A DNA stretch of 64,000 nt from Brachynemurus nebulosus (lineage: Eukaryota > Arthropoda > Insecta > Neuroptera > Myrmeleontidae). Under the pieces are notes generated by a model, which worked only from the letters and a program-made list of their open reading frames with translations, was not told the origin of the DNA and did not search any database. How positions within the stretch are numbered: the stretch's first letter is position 1; every line of letters begins with the position of its first letter. Below are positions 22,918-34,690 of the stretch, in pieces. The stretch is from positions 19,131,725 to 19,195,724 of the forward strand of contig JAPWDM010000001.1 in assembly GCA_035578155.1 (NCBI GenBank), read 5' to 3'. The translations under genes were made by a program, and so were the position numbers.

Positions 22918-23331
22918 TATTTGAATCAACACAATTACAAGTGGCTGGCGTATTTATGTGAAATACCAACAAAAGAAAATAAAATTCTTACATTCTTTTC
23001 ACTATTAACTACACAACGGACCATTCTGATTGAAAAATATGATAAAAATACGATTAATAATAAAAGAAAAAAATGTTTGAAAAAATATACTGAATATATT
23101 TTCTTTCATTTAGAAAGAGATTTGAAAAACTGGAAGCAAGGGCGTACTAAGACGCAATATATTTTATTCTCTCAATTTTTTAATAAACCGTTAAATATAC
23201 TTCACGAAGAAAAATTAAAATTTTGTTTGGAGAAAATATATTATTTACTTAAGAAAATTGTTATCGAATATTTCGCTCTAAACATTTTTACTGGATTCGG
23301 TATCATACAAGTGTTTAAAATCTTCAAATAA
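22918..23331 (+). CDS. Unrecognised 137-codon open frame (hypothetical)
   Basis: This is the longest open frame in the window, running from an in-frame TAA at 22915 to TAA at 23329. It has no early ATG: the first possible start is TTG at 22921, and the first codons include Asn-Gln-His-Asn. The product would be Lys/Leu/Ile-rich and basic, with a Trp-Leu-Ala-Tyr-Leu segment near residue 8, a Lys-Arg-Lys-Lys run near residue 45 and a hydrophobic end. I recognise no domain. A possible polyadenylation signal, AATAAA, lies about 20 bases downstream. If real, the absence of an ATG suggests a terminal exon or a truncated gene. In DNA this AT-rich, a frame of this length somewhere in 64 kb is not strong evidence. 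Confidence 0.2.
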   Translation, partial: YLNQHNYKWLAYLCEIPTKENKILTFFSLLTTQRTILIEKYDKNTINNKRKKCLKKYTEYIFFHLERDLKNWKQGRTKTQYILFSQFFNKPLNILHEEKLKFCLEKIYYLLKKIVIEYFALNIFTGFGIIQVFKIFK

Positions 23332-25743
23332 AATTTTTCAACCAAATTAATAAACAGTAATAAGCCTATTTTCTTTCTAAATCAACTTCAATAAAGAGAG
23401 GGTGTTTTTAATTCAACCCGTATGTTTTCTTATATGTGAGTATAGGCATTTCTGTGATGATTTGCGCCATTCTTTTTTGTAGGATAAATAAAGTTTTCCA
23501 GAGGGTCCCATAAAAAGTTTATTGATATTGTTTAAGTTTTCTAAATAGCTCGAATAATATGAATATTAATTAATAATTATTGTACGTGTCATATAAAACC
23601 CTAAAACTCTAGTTCTATATGATGAACCGAAATAAAATTTGACATACACAATAATATGCCCAGAATCACATTTAATTTTACACGTATTTCATCCATAACA
23701 TTTTTCATTCATTTCGTGTTATTGCATTTTTATTTTACTATTTGAAGTCTTTTTTTAATGCTTTTATTTGAATTACTATCCGAACACTTTCAAAAATTTT
23801 TCGTTTATTGTTTTAGTAATGCTTAAAATTTTACGAATTATATGAGTAATTCTGAATAAAACACAGAAAGTCAAAATATCAGTTTTAGCACTATTCAGTC
23901 TTTCTGGTTGCTTTTTGCGTAGTTTTATTTATAACTGTTAATATGGTTCGTCTTTCCGACGCAGATCTTTTCCAAAATATTTTTGTAAGGTAAAAATATA
24001 AAAACCATCATTTAAATTTCAATGTTTTTCCAAAAGTAAGCCGTCGGACCAGTCATTCCATTACGGGATCTCTACTTTTTATGTTTAAATTCTCAGTAAA
24101 AAAAAAAAGCTATAATCTATTAAGTTGTTATTTTAAATGAGTTTTCAAAAATACCAGAATTTTATTATTCTGACAAAAAATGTTTATTAATTTTCGTATT
24201 TTATATTTTCGGAATGTAAATGGAATTATTAGGTAAAAATTTAAATCATATTCTAAACCTTATAGTACCCAAAAAGTAGGAATTCTAGTACGAAATGTAG
24301 GGAACAGCTCAATCAGTGATATAAAAAATGTTTAAATAACAAGAATAAAAAACAGAAAAACAGAAAAACAGTGTATATCGATAGCAAATCAAATTATTTT
24401 GAACTCCCATATGAAAGCCTAAAATTTTTCTGTAAATCTCCTGTTAATGATGAAAAAATAAATGACTGCTCTTAGTATTTTTCCAATATTCTTAAATCTT
24501 CATACTATTAATTTCGTTTTTCATAGAAACGAGTATTATATCTGATGTAAATTCATAAGAGTTTTTTTTTTCGGAAAAATCAATTACCTAGGTACTTATT
24601 CTCAGTATGAAAGTACATAATTTGAAACTACATATATTATTATAAATATTTTTGCATAAAATTTTAATATATAAATTTAAAAATATAAGAGATTTTGGGA
24701 AATGAATTTTATTAAAAAAGTAATAATTTCACAAAAAAAATTTAATTCCGATAGTTCATTTAAAAATTAGAATGTTAAGTGGGTGTAATTCCAAGCATTT
24801 CTAAAAAATTAATAATATGAATGAAATTAATCAGGTCTTAAAAAGGAAATGTTAAAAATACCTATTCGTTTTCAATAACAATGCATTTTATTTTAAACTT
24901 TTAAAGTATTGATTGTATTACAAATATCTGTCTGAAGCTATTCAAAATGTTACAATTCTTTAACTTGATTAAACCTCGATTCCCTCATAAAAAGTTATAA
25001 CCCTACATTTTGTTTGTACTACAAGTATATTAGGACTGTACCAAATTTTTACAATGTTTTAATCAAAGTTAGAATCTAATTTTTAATTCATTAATATTTT
25101 AAAAAATAAATAAAAAATAAAAACCATAATATTGTGTCAATTTTAAATGAGTCACCACAAAAAAAATTAACATAATATTTTCAAACACCCATTAACTATA
25201 TCAAACGAAATTTTCACGAATTGGGAAAAAGGTTATTTAACTTTCTATATCAAAAATTATAAGAATGTGCAAAAAAGCAAACTTTTTATAAAAATATATT
25301 TACAGAATCAAAGTTTGAAAAGTTTTCCATTTTTGTTCAGGAAAAAAAAAAGAAAAAGGATATTGAAAATTTTTATTTTATCTTTCAACAATTTGAAAAG
25401 TCTACACGAAATATGCTCCCCCCACGCAAAAAAAACTGGCGGGTTATTATTTGTTAACTAGCATTCATCAATACAATATGATGCAAGCGGTAGTTTCCGG
25501 GAAAAAGGTTAATATTGAATTTAAATTGAAAATTAAGTGATCGAATTTATTCCTAAATCCTATAGAGAAAATTGTTCACGGCAGGAAATTTTTTTATTAT
25601 GTTTTTTTTTTTTACACGCCGCATTCTATAATCCCGTTATCGGTAATATATTAAAAATATACCCTTTACACTTATTCGTTTAAAAAATAAATAAAAAAAT
25701 AATCCAGTTTTAATATAATTTTTTTTAAAAATATTTATTTCAG
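23332..25743. other. Unassigned AT-rich stretch
   Basis: No supported gene or delimited element. A short AAAAACAG triplicate lies near 24345-24371. Confidence 0.4.
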
Positions 25744-25860
25744 AAATTAAAAGACAATTTTCACTTGGCTAATACCACTTTATTTAAAGTTTTTAAATAT
25801 CTGTGACATGTTTCCGACCCATATGGCCATTAGCGAAAAGTAAAAATTGTCTTTTAATTT
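25744..25860. mobile_element. 117-bp foldback MITE
   Basis: AAATTAAAAGACAATTTT at the left is the exact inverse of AAAATTGTCTTTTAATTT at the right. The symmetry weakens inward (CACTTGGCTAAT / ATTAGCGAAAAG). No coding capacity and no clear target duplication. Confidence 0.6.
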
Positions 25861-26524
25861 TAAAATGGAATACCATAAAGTAACGCTCAAATCTATCAAA
25901 TATATTTCACAGAGAATGAGTGATACTTTCCGGTGTTTCTTAACCAGAAATATGCGGGCGGTTATAGAACCGCAGTGTGTCCGTCAGTTATATTTCATTA
26001 AGTTTTACGGTCCAAAGTGATTATTATTCCATATTAACGACAGTTTCCCAATTTCCACTTTAAATGCAGATCCATTATAAAATTTTTGTCACAAATTGAT
26101 TGTTTTATACCAATAAAAACAGATTTTTAAAAATAATCCTGATCCATTCCAGGGTTAGGCTATTTAGCAGGATTACCATTGGGGTTTGAAAAAAATAAGA
26201 TAAAAGTAAAAATGTTATTATAAAAATTAGACCAATCTAATTGCAGACTAGTGTAAAAAAGACTGAAAGAGAAAACCAAAATTTGAATCAGAATTTTTCG
26301 GAATTTGTATTTTCTGATGGAGGCGACACTGATGTTTAGTTATCGAAAGTTATAGTTTGAAACGTCAAGTTTTTTTCCGATTATTTCTCAAAAATGGCAA
26401 AATAAAATAAATTGTGTTTCGCTTGTATAAGATGATTGAAAAGCGTTTCTTTTTGGTGTTCGCGAATAGCTAAGAGCCCGCCGTATACAAATCGTGTATG
26501 TTTAAGGAACATGAGCAACATTTT
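25861..26524. other. Unassigned stretch
   Basis: Nothing I can support. Confidence 0.35.
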
Positions 26525-26941
26525 GTGCGAAGGTAGTACTACTCTACAGACTCAAAAGGAGCCACCATTTATTCAAGCTAATTTTGCCCGCGTCACAGGT
26601 ATAATGTCATTTCTCGTTATGATTTTTAATTTTTACTTAAGTCATGGCAAGCATGGATCAAATTTATGTCAAAATATGGTAGGTCAGGCTTAACTAATCT
26701 GTAGCCATGCGAATTAATAAATCGACAGTGCCATGGGGTATTGCGCGTTCATTTAGCATGGTACCTCAGTATAAACGCATTATAGACGTTGAAACCCAGA
26801 TTCATTCTTCTAATTTATTGAATTAAGTAAAAATTAAAAATTGATATCAGAAATGACGTCATAATCCGTGACGTCGGCAAAATTCGCTTAAATAAATGGT
26901 GGCTCCTTGGAAGTTTGTAATAGTACTTACTACTCACGCAC
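26525..26941. mobile_element. 417-bp TIR/foldback MITE
   Basis: The arms mirror each other for about 90 bases. They match from GTGCGAAGGTAGTACTACT at the left to AGTACTTACTACTCACGCAC at the right, with the well-conserved core GGAGCCACCATTTATTCAAGC / GCTTAAATAAATGGTGGCTCC. They continue to ATAATGTCATTTCT / AGAAATGACGTCAT. The middle is unrelated. An 85-codon frame here overlaps the left arm and is not taken as a gene. Confidence 0.65.
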
Positions 26942-28640
26942 AAAAAGTCATTTATGTTTCTTATACTTACATGGTATTTGCGTACAGTGGGCTCTCGGGC
27001 TATTTAAATCTCATAGATCATAAAATTGTAAAAAGCAGAAGCCGAACGAATTTGTTAGCTTAATTTAACTGTTAAAAATTATTCAGTCACTTCTCACAAC
27101 AATCTATAAAAAGTGACAAGACTTTACTAAAAGAGTTATTGCAAAAATTCTTTATCACTTTGGATCTTGATAACTACTTCGTTCAAGTAAAAATATACCT
27201 AAAAAGTTTCTGAAAATAATTTGACCAATATCAAAAATTTATCCTCTTAGATGAAAATTTTAGACTGAAACAAAACACGTAGGTAGAAATAATTTTATGG
27301 CATCTATTATTTGAAAATCGATTCATTCTGATAAACCGCCTTATTTATTAGTTAAATTTTGAATCCTATTTTTAAATAATTGGTGATCTATTAGTGTTAG
27401 TTTCCAAAGTGTTAGTTGTTATTAGTGTGTCAACATGACCCACATAATTACTTTGAAAGGAAAATTATCCACAAACCACGGATTGTGGAAACTAACTCTT
27501 TGAACCGTTTCTCAAAATTATGTTGACATCTATTTTTTTTTTTTTTTTAATAAATTTTACTAAGTTTCCATAATTTGCAAAAATGTTCTTGCAGTGTTAA
27601 CTTCTTAATGATAATTTGCTTTTTTTTAGAAATATCAAAATTAAAAATCCTCTGTCATTTTTGATGTTACAAATATTCCTTCTAAAAGTTCTCTCATTCT
27701 AAAAAAAATCATTTCACATTTGTACAAGTTTTTAATGATGTTTATAAGTGCAAAAACCATGACAACTTTTTAAAACAATTTTTATTAAGACCTGTATGTG
27801 TATATATATTTATTGGCCTAGGTATTTTTTATAATAATATTTAATAATCAAATTTATTTTGTAAAGTAATATATCAAAACTTTTTATCAGATAAAACAAT
27901 TAATTATTACTTTCATAGGTCAATTACGTAACTTACTCTCCAATACAAGATTTCATAACGATTACTCAGATTAGCAGAAATTTAGTTCGGTCTTTCTCTA
28001 CTAAAAATATTGTTTAACCTATTGTGTTAAAAAGTTTAAAACTTTTTAAATATATACGAAAGCCGGCGTATCACCATAAAAAAAATTAAATATGCAAAAA
28101 TTTATGTCATAATTACAAACTATTAAAAAAAAATTTCGGAAAGAAAAGAAAATTGATCGACTGTTTTGTAAACGAAAACGCACGTAAAATTACAATTTAC
28201 TTTAAAACATCAACCTAAAAAAAACTGCAGTGCGAAATTTTTTTCTCCCTACTGATACAACATTAAAAGTACAAGAAGATAAAAAGTTATACCTTGAAAA
28301 ATAAAAACTGTTCACAATTTTTTTTTTTAGATTTTCCAGTAAACAAACTCACTCAACAACAAAACAATTTTTAATCAATCACTCAAAAACAATTTTTCAC
28401 TCACAGTAATTTGAGTAGCACACGTTGAAAAATTTGTTTTCTTTTATTATTATTGAGATTATCGTAACTCACAAAAAATTAAATTTTTTTTAAATCTAAT
28501 ACACTTTAATTCTATTTTGGCTTACACATTTAGGTAAAAACATTTATTTAATTACTGGGACACAATTTGAGTTTTATTGGAAAAAACACATTTATTTCAA
28601 TTTTAAATTTTAAATTGAATTATTTTTAATTATTTGTTTA
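26942..28640. other. Unassigned AT-rich stretch
   Basis: No supported gene. A poly(T) run of about 17 bases lies near 27532. A weak inverted repeat (GTCAACATGACCCACATAATTA / AATTATGTTGACATC) spans 27428-27522. Confidence 0.35.
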
Positions 28641-28649
28641 GGAAAATTT

Positions 28650-29112
28650 TAATTAGTGGTCAGATCACTTTCACTTGGACACGAAGATCCAAACAAATTA
28701 TTGACCTCTCTTTTTTTTTTGATTGATAAAAAGTTTTTCAATAAAGGTGACAACAATGGGACAAGAGTTATTTTGAAAGAGAACGTTCGATTTGAAAGTG
28801 TAAGTAATCGGCTAAAACGCACATGGATACGAGAAAAGGTGACAATATTGAAATCTCCGCAACTGCACGTCAGTTCTGTCAACTTTTCTCTCTGCTGTCG
28901 CACAATTTCCTGGTGTGCGTGTGTACTATGTAGCTATGTGGTTGGTGAATGTGTCTACTTGTACGTCGTCGGCGATATGGTTATAAATGGTTGAAGTTTA
29001 CAATCACACGTACGCGAGTAGACTGAGTGCCGCTCTTGTAAAGGAGTCCACCTCTGATGACGATGAATTCGTTCGTACTCCATCGCGACCTGGAGAAGCT
29101 GCTGCGCGTTAA
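28650..29112. promoter_or_regulatory. GC-richer island, possible gene 5' region
   Basis: Base composition is visibly less AT-rich than the surroundings, with frequent CG dinucleotides, and frames stay open on both strands (112 codons plus, 84 codons minus). A strong donor-like AGTGTAAGTAA is at 28797-28807. An initiator-like TCAGTT is near 28872. These marks would suit a promoter and first exon, but no TATA box or conserved protein is visible. Alternatively it is a decayed GC-rich repeat. Confidence 0.25.
28987..29112 (+). CDS. Short open frame in the 29-kb GC island (hypothetical, 41 aa)
   Basis: The frame begins with ATG in a good context (ATAAATGG) and ends at TAA 29110. It encodes a small acidic peptide with Ser-Thr-Ser-Asp-Asp-Asp-Glu near residue 22 and Arg-Thr-Pro-Ser-Arg-Pro-Gly-Glu-Ala-Ala-Ala-Arg at the end. 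About 40% of codons begin with G, a coding-like bias unusual here. It could be an upstream frame in a 5' leader, a fragment of a first exon or chance. No domain is recognised. Confidence 0.22.
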   Translation: MVEVYNHTYASRLSAALVKESTSDDDEFVRTPSRPGEAAAR

Positions 29113-29742
29113 AATAATACCTTGTATTATGTTATGTATAATATTCTATTTTGTGTGTAATATGTTTGTGTGATATTGTATCTATGAAATGTGTGATAGT
29201 GAGGTAGAAAACTTTTCTCTTTTTTTTGGAAAATCGTTGATGTTTTTGGAGTTTTGATTTGTAATTGTTGGTACGACTGGAATAAAATACATTTTATTTT
29301 TAGGTTTCTTTTGATTTTCCTGGAGTTTTCTTTAAAGTTTTGACAAGTTGTTTCTTGAAATAGGTTTTTTCATTTTCATTTTTTCTAAGATGAAAATTAT
29401 TACAGTTTGATTTTACAAATACAGGACAGCTAAGTTTACAAGCAATTCTAGAAAATATTTTAAGCTTATAAAAAAACCTAAACTTATGCAAACCATCAGC
29501 GATGTAGAACAAATTTTGAATAAAAATTATTTTAAAGTTTAGAAATTTTAAGCTATATCTTGCAATATCTAAATTATACTCTTCTGCTGGAATTCTTTTT
29601 AAAAAAAATTACCTATTGCTCGATGTGTTAAATGCTCATGTTCTGTTATTGACTAAAGACAGCGGCCTCGGACTTATATGATAAAAGTTATTTTATAATT
29701 TATCAAGAAATCCACTTTTGAAAAATGGAATGCGTCTCAAAC
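29113..29742. other. Unassigned AT-rich stretch
   Basis: Nothing I can support. Confidence 0.35.
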
Positions 29743-29934
29743 CAGGGGCGGGGGGGGGGCTTATACGGTGGGGGCACGTGCCCCGGGCGCAAGTTCGGGG
29801 ACGCCAAAATGTTGAATATGACTTTTTTTCTTTGCTCGCCACTTGTTTTTTGTAAGAGGGAAAATATTTCTTTTAGGGACAGTGGCGGCATTTTACACGT
29901 TGCCCCGGACGCCACTTAAGGTAGGTCAGCCCTG
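29743..29934. mobile_element. hAT-like relic with CAGGGGCGG / AGCCCTG ends
   Basis: It begins CAGGGGCGGGGGG and ends GTCAGCCCTG, short inverted termini. Two related internal blocks, GTGCCCCGGGCGC and GTTGCCCCGGACGCC, lie near the ends. GC content jumps relative to neighbours. No target duplication is readable. Overlapping frames on both strands are by-products. Confidence 0.45.
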
Positions 29935-30084
29935 TTTCTATGCACTGGTCGGTACCTAAGATACGTCAACCAACATTGCTTAATGAAATAAATTTTGCAT
30001 ACCACATTCTAAAAAAAAATTTAATTTAGTGGCTCATAATAGACGGAGCATTTTTTTTTTTTTTAGTGACAGGTGACAGTGAAT

Positions 30085-30260
30085 ATTGGTGGCGGTAAAT
30101 ATTAAATACGGAAAACCTTAAACGACACACCTTGGATTCTAGCTCAATCTATATCGAAAATTCCAATCTTCTAGATTTACTTCAGGAGTCTTTAGACGTG
30201 CAGACCCACCAAAAAGTACGAAAAAACTTATATTTTGGAGTAAAACTGGGGAAAGGGAGA
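30085..30260 (+). repeat. Single monomer of the GGTAAGGGTTAAA satellite family
   Basis: GGTGGCGGTAAATATTAAATACG is followed by GACACACCTTGGATTCTAGCTCAATC, CAATCTTCTAGATTTACTTCAGGAGTCT and CACCAAAAAG. This is the block order of the 55.5-kb array. It stands alone here, about 25 kb from the array. Confidence 0.5.
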
Positions 30261-31730
30261 ATGTGCAAACATAGTTCCCCTGATACACTAGTACACGGAA
30301 AATCTACTTTTGTTCAATTGTTTTGCGACTATTTATTCAGATTATACACTGTCACACGCAGGTACTTTTATATAATGTTTATAAAAAAATAACGAGAGAA
30401 ATCTGCCACGAAAAAGGACCACACAAGGCAAGTACGAGTATTAATAAAAATATGTTTATTTTTATTTGAAATTTTACCAGTTAGAAATGCTTAAAATTTT
30501 AAAATTAAACTTGTGTTCCTATAAAACATTCAGAGCTTCAATCAGGGCTTTTAATTTAAAAAAAAAATCTTAAACAATCTGAAAAATTGGAGTCGATTAA
30601 ATTTACTTCAGTTTAAAACTTAAAAAAAAAAAATTAATCTTCTTGTAGTTGCAGTCTAAAACTGTTGTAGTTATATCTACATAATATTTTATAGCAAATT
30701 TCTCCAAACCAGAAAAATGAGAGAATAGGTATTACTTTCATATCAAGCATATTATTTGTTTTGTTTGTATTAAGGCGATTCCATCAGAACGACCAGTCGT
30801 ACAAGTCATAAATTATTAACCGTATGGTGCTTGACATAATTAAAACTCAACTGGATTACAATAAAAAACAATTTGATATTAGTTTTGTAGAAGAAAAATT
30901 TAATGTTTTCTCTTAGTTTATCAAGTTTCTCTTTTATGTTAAGTATGACATTTTTATTGGTTTATGATAATATGTAATACTAGTCATTGTGGTCGGAATA
31001 ACAGCTACACTAAACACAATTTTGAACAAAATTTTAAGGTTTTTCGCGTTTAAAAATAGTCTGATATGGGAAAATAATCGGACATTGTATCGTACGAACT
31101 TAACTATCTGAAATTAATATTTTATGTTATTACTGAAAGTCACAAGAAATCCGTCTTTTCTTTCATCTCCACCGTGCAAACGTTTGCTTTCTTGATTTTT
31201 AAGTGTGAACTTGACATTAAACCACAACAATTTCCTTAAAATAATTTTATATGGCCAATTAGCGATTATGAATATAATTATAGTTTATACCTATATAAAT
31301 ACCTATATTAAAAATACTTCTTTAAAATATTATGTATTTATAATGATACTGACTATTTATTTACAAATATTTACATATAGCTTTTTTTATTTATGTCATA
31401 CCAAGGTTATTGGTTTTACTTTTTTTTACTTATTTTCTTATGATTAATCAACTGAACCAATGCTAAATAGAAATAATTTTACTTAATCACGATTGCAATT
31501 AATTAGTAATAAAAAGTACATGTAATATCCGTTTGCTATGATCAGGGCCGCATAGAGAGTTAAAGTGAAGAGCCCGATGGCAGTACTTTAACATTTATCT
31601 TTCGTGGTAAACTTACCAGCTAATGTAAGAGTTTAACTTTTTTTTGTTTTGTTCTCCTCCGGTACCCACGGGTCTCTTCCAGCAACTCTGAGTTTTGGAA
31701 GTGATTACCACTGTTTTTACTGACCTATGG
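30261..31730. other. Unassigned stretch with a hAT-like end at 31546
   Basis: CAGGGCCGCATAGAGAG at 31546 resembles the terminus at 19425. Nothing else is supported; an 80-codon frame at 31205-31447 is Ile/Tyr-rich and chance-like. Confidence 0.35.
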
Positions 31731-31912
31731 GCATGGGCGGGGTTTCAAGAAAACAAGGGGGGCAAGGAATATATTTAATACAAAAACCGCCTTCGGAGAT
31801 TCTTAGCAAACCAGTTCAGGTGGACAAATGCTTGACTTAATTTCTGCATCCTTACCCCTTTTTTTGCCATATCATTTTAATAAATTTTGCTCAAGTTTGT
31901 AATTTTTTACAT
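31731..31912 (+). repeat. GGGGGGCAAGGAAT dispersed repeat, copy 1
   Basis: The segment from GGGCGGGGTTTCAAGAAAAC through CCAGTTCAGGTGGACAAATG, TTGACTTAATTTCTGCATCC and TTTTAATAAATTTTGCTCAAG matches 53221-53406 in reverse complement. It breaks off at about 31912, so only one end is present. Confidence 0.65.
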
Positions 31913-31968
31913 TATTTTGGCAGTTAATATTAAACAACAGTCTCACAGCGTACGTGGTGTATGAAGAC

Positions 31969-33349
31969 TAGGGTGTTTCATTTTGTAAGGAAAAAAATAA
32001 AATGTAAAATGTTTACAGACTTTGCTTATGCCCCGAGTCCCAGTGATATAAAAAATATATATGCACAAATTTCAAGAAGATTGGCTAATATTTAGAGGTT
32101 GCACACTTTGATCAGTTTTGTAAAAGTATTGTAAAGAATTGTTTTTGTTGTTCGTCCCTGACCGATTAGACCCTCACATGGCTCTAATAGTTTCATTTCC
32201 TCTTTCTTTGTAGGTTTGGTTTCTAAATTTTTAGTCATATTTTACTTATCAGTCTGAGTAAAACGTCGGTCCAAAAAATCCAAAAGACAATCTTACGTTT
32301 GTTTCTAGCAAATACGAAAGATGCTTTAAATGATTAGCAAATATGAGAGCACTTATTAATATCTACATCTGAGTAAGTGCTCAGAAACTAGCATATCCAA
32401 ATCACTATTTGGAGCCCATCGACTCACAATTGCCTCGTGCCCAAAATGAACCTATATGAAGCTGACAAAATGTGAAACACGTTTCATTCCTTTAACCTTT
32501 TCGCGCCGAAAACCGTATATTCCCGTGATAAAAAAATGTGACAAATAGTCGAAGACCGTATTTATCCGACTTAAAATAAAGAAGTTTTTTTTTCAAAAAG
32601 TATTTTTTTACAAGTATATAATTCCCAAATTTATATTGTACTTTAGAAGACTGTACGATTCCGCAAACCTCGAAAACTGCCCGTCTTATGGGCATACTTA
32701 ATAAAAAAATAGAACGTCGCGGAAGGGTTAATTATCATGAAAGAATATTCAGCTTTTTGGAAATTGAATGAAGTTTAGTGAAGACGACAATTTTAAGCGC
32801 ATAGTTAGTCTTTACCATTCACCATGCTTGATGTAGAGCCACTGTGATCCTGAAACTGAAGTCGTTTTTAGACCAGTCACCGAGGCACAGGGGTGAGAGT
32901 TGTAATAATTTTTTGTAGTCTTCTTTTGGATAACTTCCATTTTTTAAGACATTTTAAATGTAGTTAAACATTTTGACTTGTTATTCTTCTAGAAAACCTT
33001 GAATACGATTTTCCTCATCCAGCATTGTCGTATATGACTCCTTGTCAAATGAAGCCAACAGACTTTGTAACTTCCCAAAAGTTAGGACCACTTGATTCTA
33101 TACTATAGCAAACTTCTCAGACACCCCTTTCAATATTATTTATATATTAGTATATGAGAATTCCATTAGTACAAAGTACTGCAATATTAGCAATTTCATT
33201 AGTTAGAGAAAAAAGTGATTAATGTGTGCAACCCCTAAATATTATCCAATTTTCTTGAAATTTGGCATATATGTCTTCTATATCGCTGAGACTCGGGGCG
33301 TAAGCAAAGTCATATAAAAACCACATCTTTTGAAAAATGAAAGACCCTA
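31969..33349. mobile_element. 1.38-kb TIR element carrying a nested TTAA-type MITE
   Basis: The left end TAGGGTGTTTCATTTTGTA and the right end AAAAATGAAAGACCCTA are inverted. Mirroring continues for about 130 bases at roughly 80% by eye, including GACTTTGCTTATGCCCCGAGTC / GACTCGGGGCGTAAGCAAAGTC and GGTTGCACAC / GTGTGCAACC. No target duplication is readable and the interior has no transposase frame. A separate TTAA-type element lies inside at 32492-32731. Confidence 0.65.
32492..32731. mobile_element. piggyBac-like MITE nested in the 31.97-33.35 kb element
   Basis: TTAA occurs at both edges (32492-32495 and 32728-32731). Next to it the termini CCTTTTCGCGCC and, inverted, CCCTTCCGCGAC match at 9 of 12 positions. 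The 240-bp size, TTAA duplication and CCC-like starts fit a non-autonomous piggyBac-type element. The interior is AT-rich and non-coding. Confidence 0.55.
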
Positions 33350-33459
33350 ATAAATACAGTCAAAAACGTTGTGTTAAAACTAACACATTTCACATGTCCA
33401 GAACTAATTTCATAATAATTTCAGAATTAATTTCATAATAAAACTTACCTCTTTATAAG

Positions 33460-33622
33460 AAGAATCAAGCTCGGATCTGTAGGGTTATCAAGTCAGTGTC
33501 ATTTTGGCTCCGGTTCAGTTGATGTAGTTTCTGGATCATCACAATCTACCAAAGGAGTTGATACCCGTGAAGGAGCTGGTGTATTTGATGATGAAGTTGA
33601 TGAAGAAAAATTTTCCGTATGA
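33460..33622 (+). CDS. Possible terminal coding exon (hypothetical)
   Basis: After an acceptor-like CCTCTTTATAAG the plus strand stays open to TGA at 33620. The encoded piece is Gly/Ser/Val-rich, then strongly acidic: Gly-Ser-Gly-Ser-Val-Asp near the middle and Phe-Asp-Asp-Glu-Val-Asp-Glu-Glu-Lys-Phe-Ser-Val at the end. About half of the codons start with G, a typical coding signature not seen in flanking DNA. AATAAA follows the stop immediately (33624), which is very close for a polyadenylation signal. The minus strand is also open here and would be Ser/Thr/Pro-rich, so strand is uncertain. No domain is recognised. It may be a relic of a transposon gene. Confidence 0.25.
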
Positions 33623-34543
33623 CAATAAAATGTATTTTTTTTCAGATATCGTATACTTAACTACTTTAAAATCAAATAATATGATTGTAAATGCCGTATG
33701 AAGAACGAGTATGAGCAACTTATTTAAGGTTACGAGCGTTAGCTTAACAACTCTCAATAGAATAAGTATGAAATGCATTTATAAATGTATCTAATATATA
33801 CTTTAAATAAAAATATTTTTAATTAACTTACCTAATCAATATTCAATATCTATATAATTAAATCCAATTTAACTTTAGAAATACACTTTTGATTTTGAAA
33901 TATTCCGTCTTCTATACATACATATGTTTTTGTTGAACCCACAATGTCGAATGATGCCACCACTACCCCCGCTCTTAACTAAAGCAGTAAATGCGCGCGA
34001 AAGCAGTAAATTTTTGTGTTAGAAATACACAAAAAAGTGTACTTATAAACATTATTTTCCTTTACACAAAGATTGTGTTACTCTTTTGTTGTTCAAAACA
34101 GATTAATAGTTTTATTCTGTTAAATCAAAATTTGTGTTAATATTTTCATTTAACACAAACACTAAATGTTACATTAACACAGGGTTGGGTTACTTATAAG
34201 ACAAAAATTTTAACAACTAGTTTTTTTTTTTACGCAGAACACAAATTTTTTCACTGTGAATTAGTCATATTTCACTCAACGTCTTACAGCGGCAATGACG
34301 GTGAACCGGTTAAATATGTGTATGGATATGCAATAGTTACGTACCTATAGGAAAATTATTTGGAAAGTTTTTTACTGCATATAGATATTTTTAATCTTCT
34401 CCTGCATTTTGAGATATTAAAAAAATATATCTTATTTAATTTAATTGGTTGAATACTGGAATACATACATAATTTTACTTCAAAGTTAGCCTATCTTTCT
34501 TTGTGTCAATTGTATACTAACCGAAAGCAGAGGCTACAATTTT
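33623..34543. other. Unassigned AT-rich stretch
   Basis: No gene supported. Between 33960 and 34260 words like ACACAAA, AACACAAA and TGTGTTA recur in both orientations, perhaps a decayed simple repeat. Confidence 0.35.
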
Positions 34544-34690
34544 CACGGCCGGCTATGCTCGTGAAGGTTTTCTGCAGTTTTCTGTCACAATTCCAGATGA
34601 ATTTTTGCATAGTCGCTCAAGAAGACGACTGCAGATACATACCTGCTAAACCCTAGTTCTCTCACTACTTCCCCTATCCTTCACCCACAT
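34544..34690 (+). mobile_element. tRNA-derived SINE-like unit, 5'-truncated copy
   Basis: CACGGCCGGCTATGCTCGTGAAGG, then TTTTCTGCAGTTTTCTGTCAC and TTCCAGATGA, matches the body of the SINE-like unit at 53400-53605 (there on the minus strand). Similarity starts just at the end of the tRNA-like head, so this copy lacks the A and B boxes. The 3' limit is approximate. Confidence 0.6.

Noticed and set aside
28649..28994. Overlapping open frames of 84 codons (minus) and 112 codons (plus)
   Set aside because: Both are open because the island is GC-richer; neither reads like a domain. The island itself is kept as a finding.
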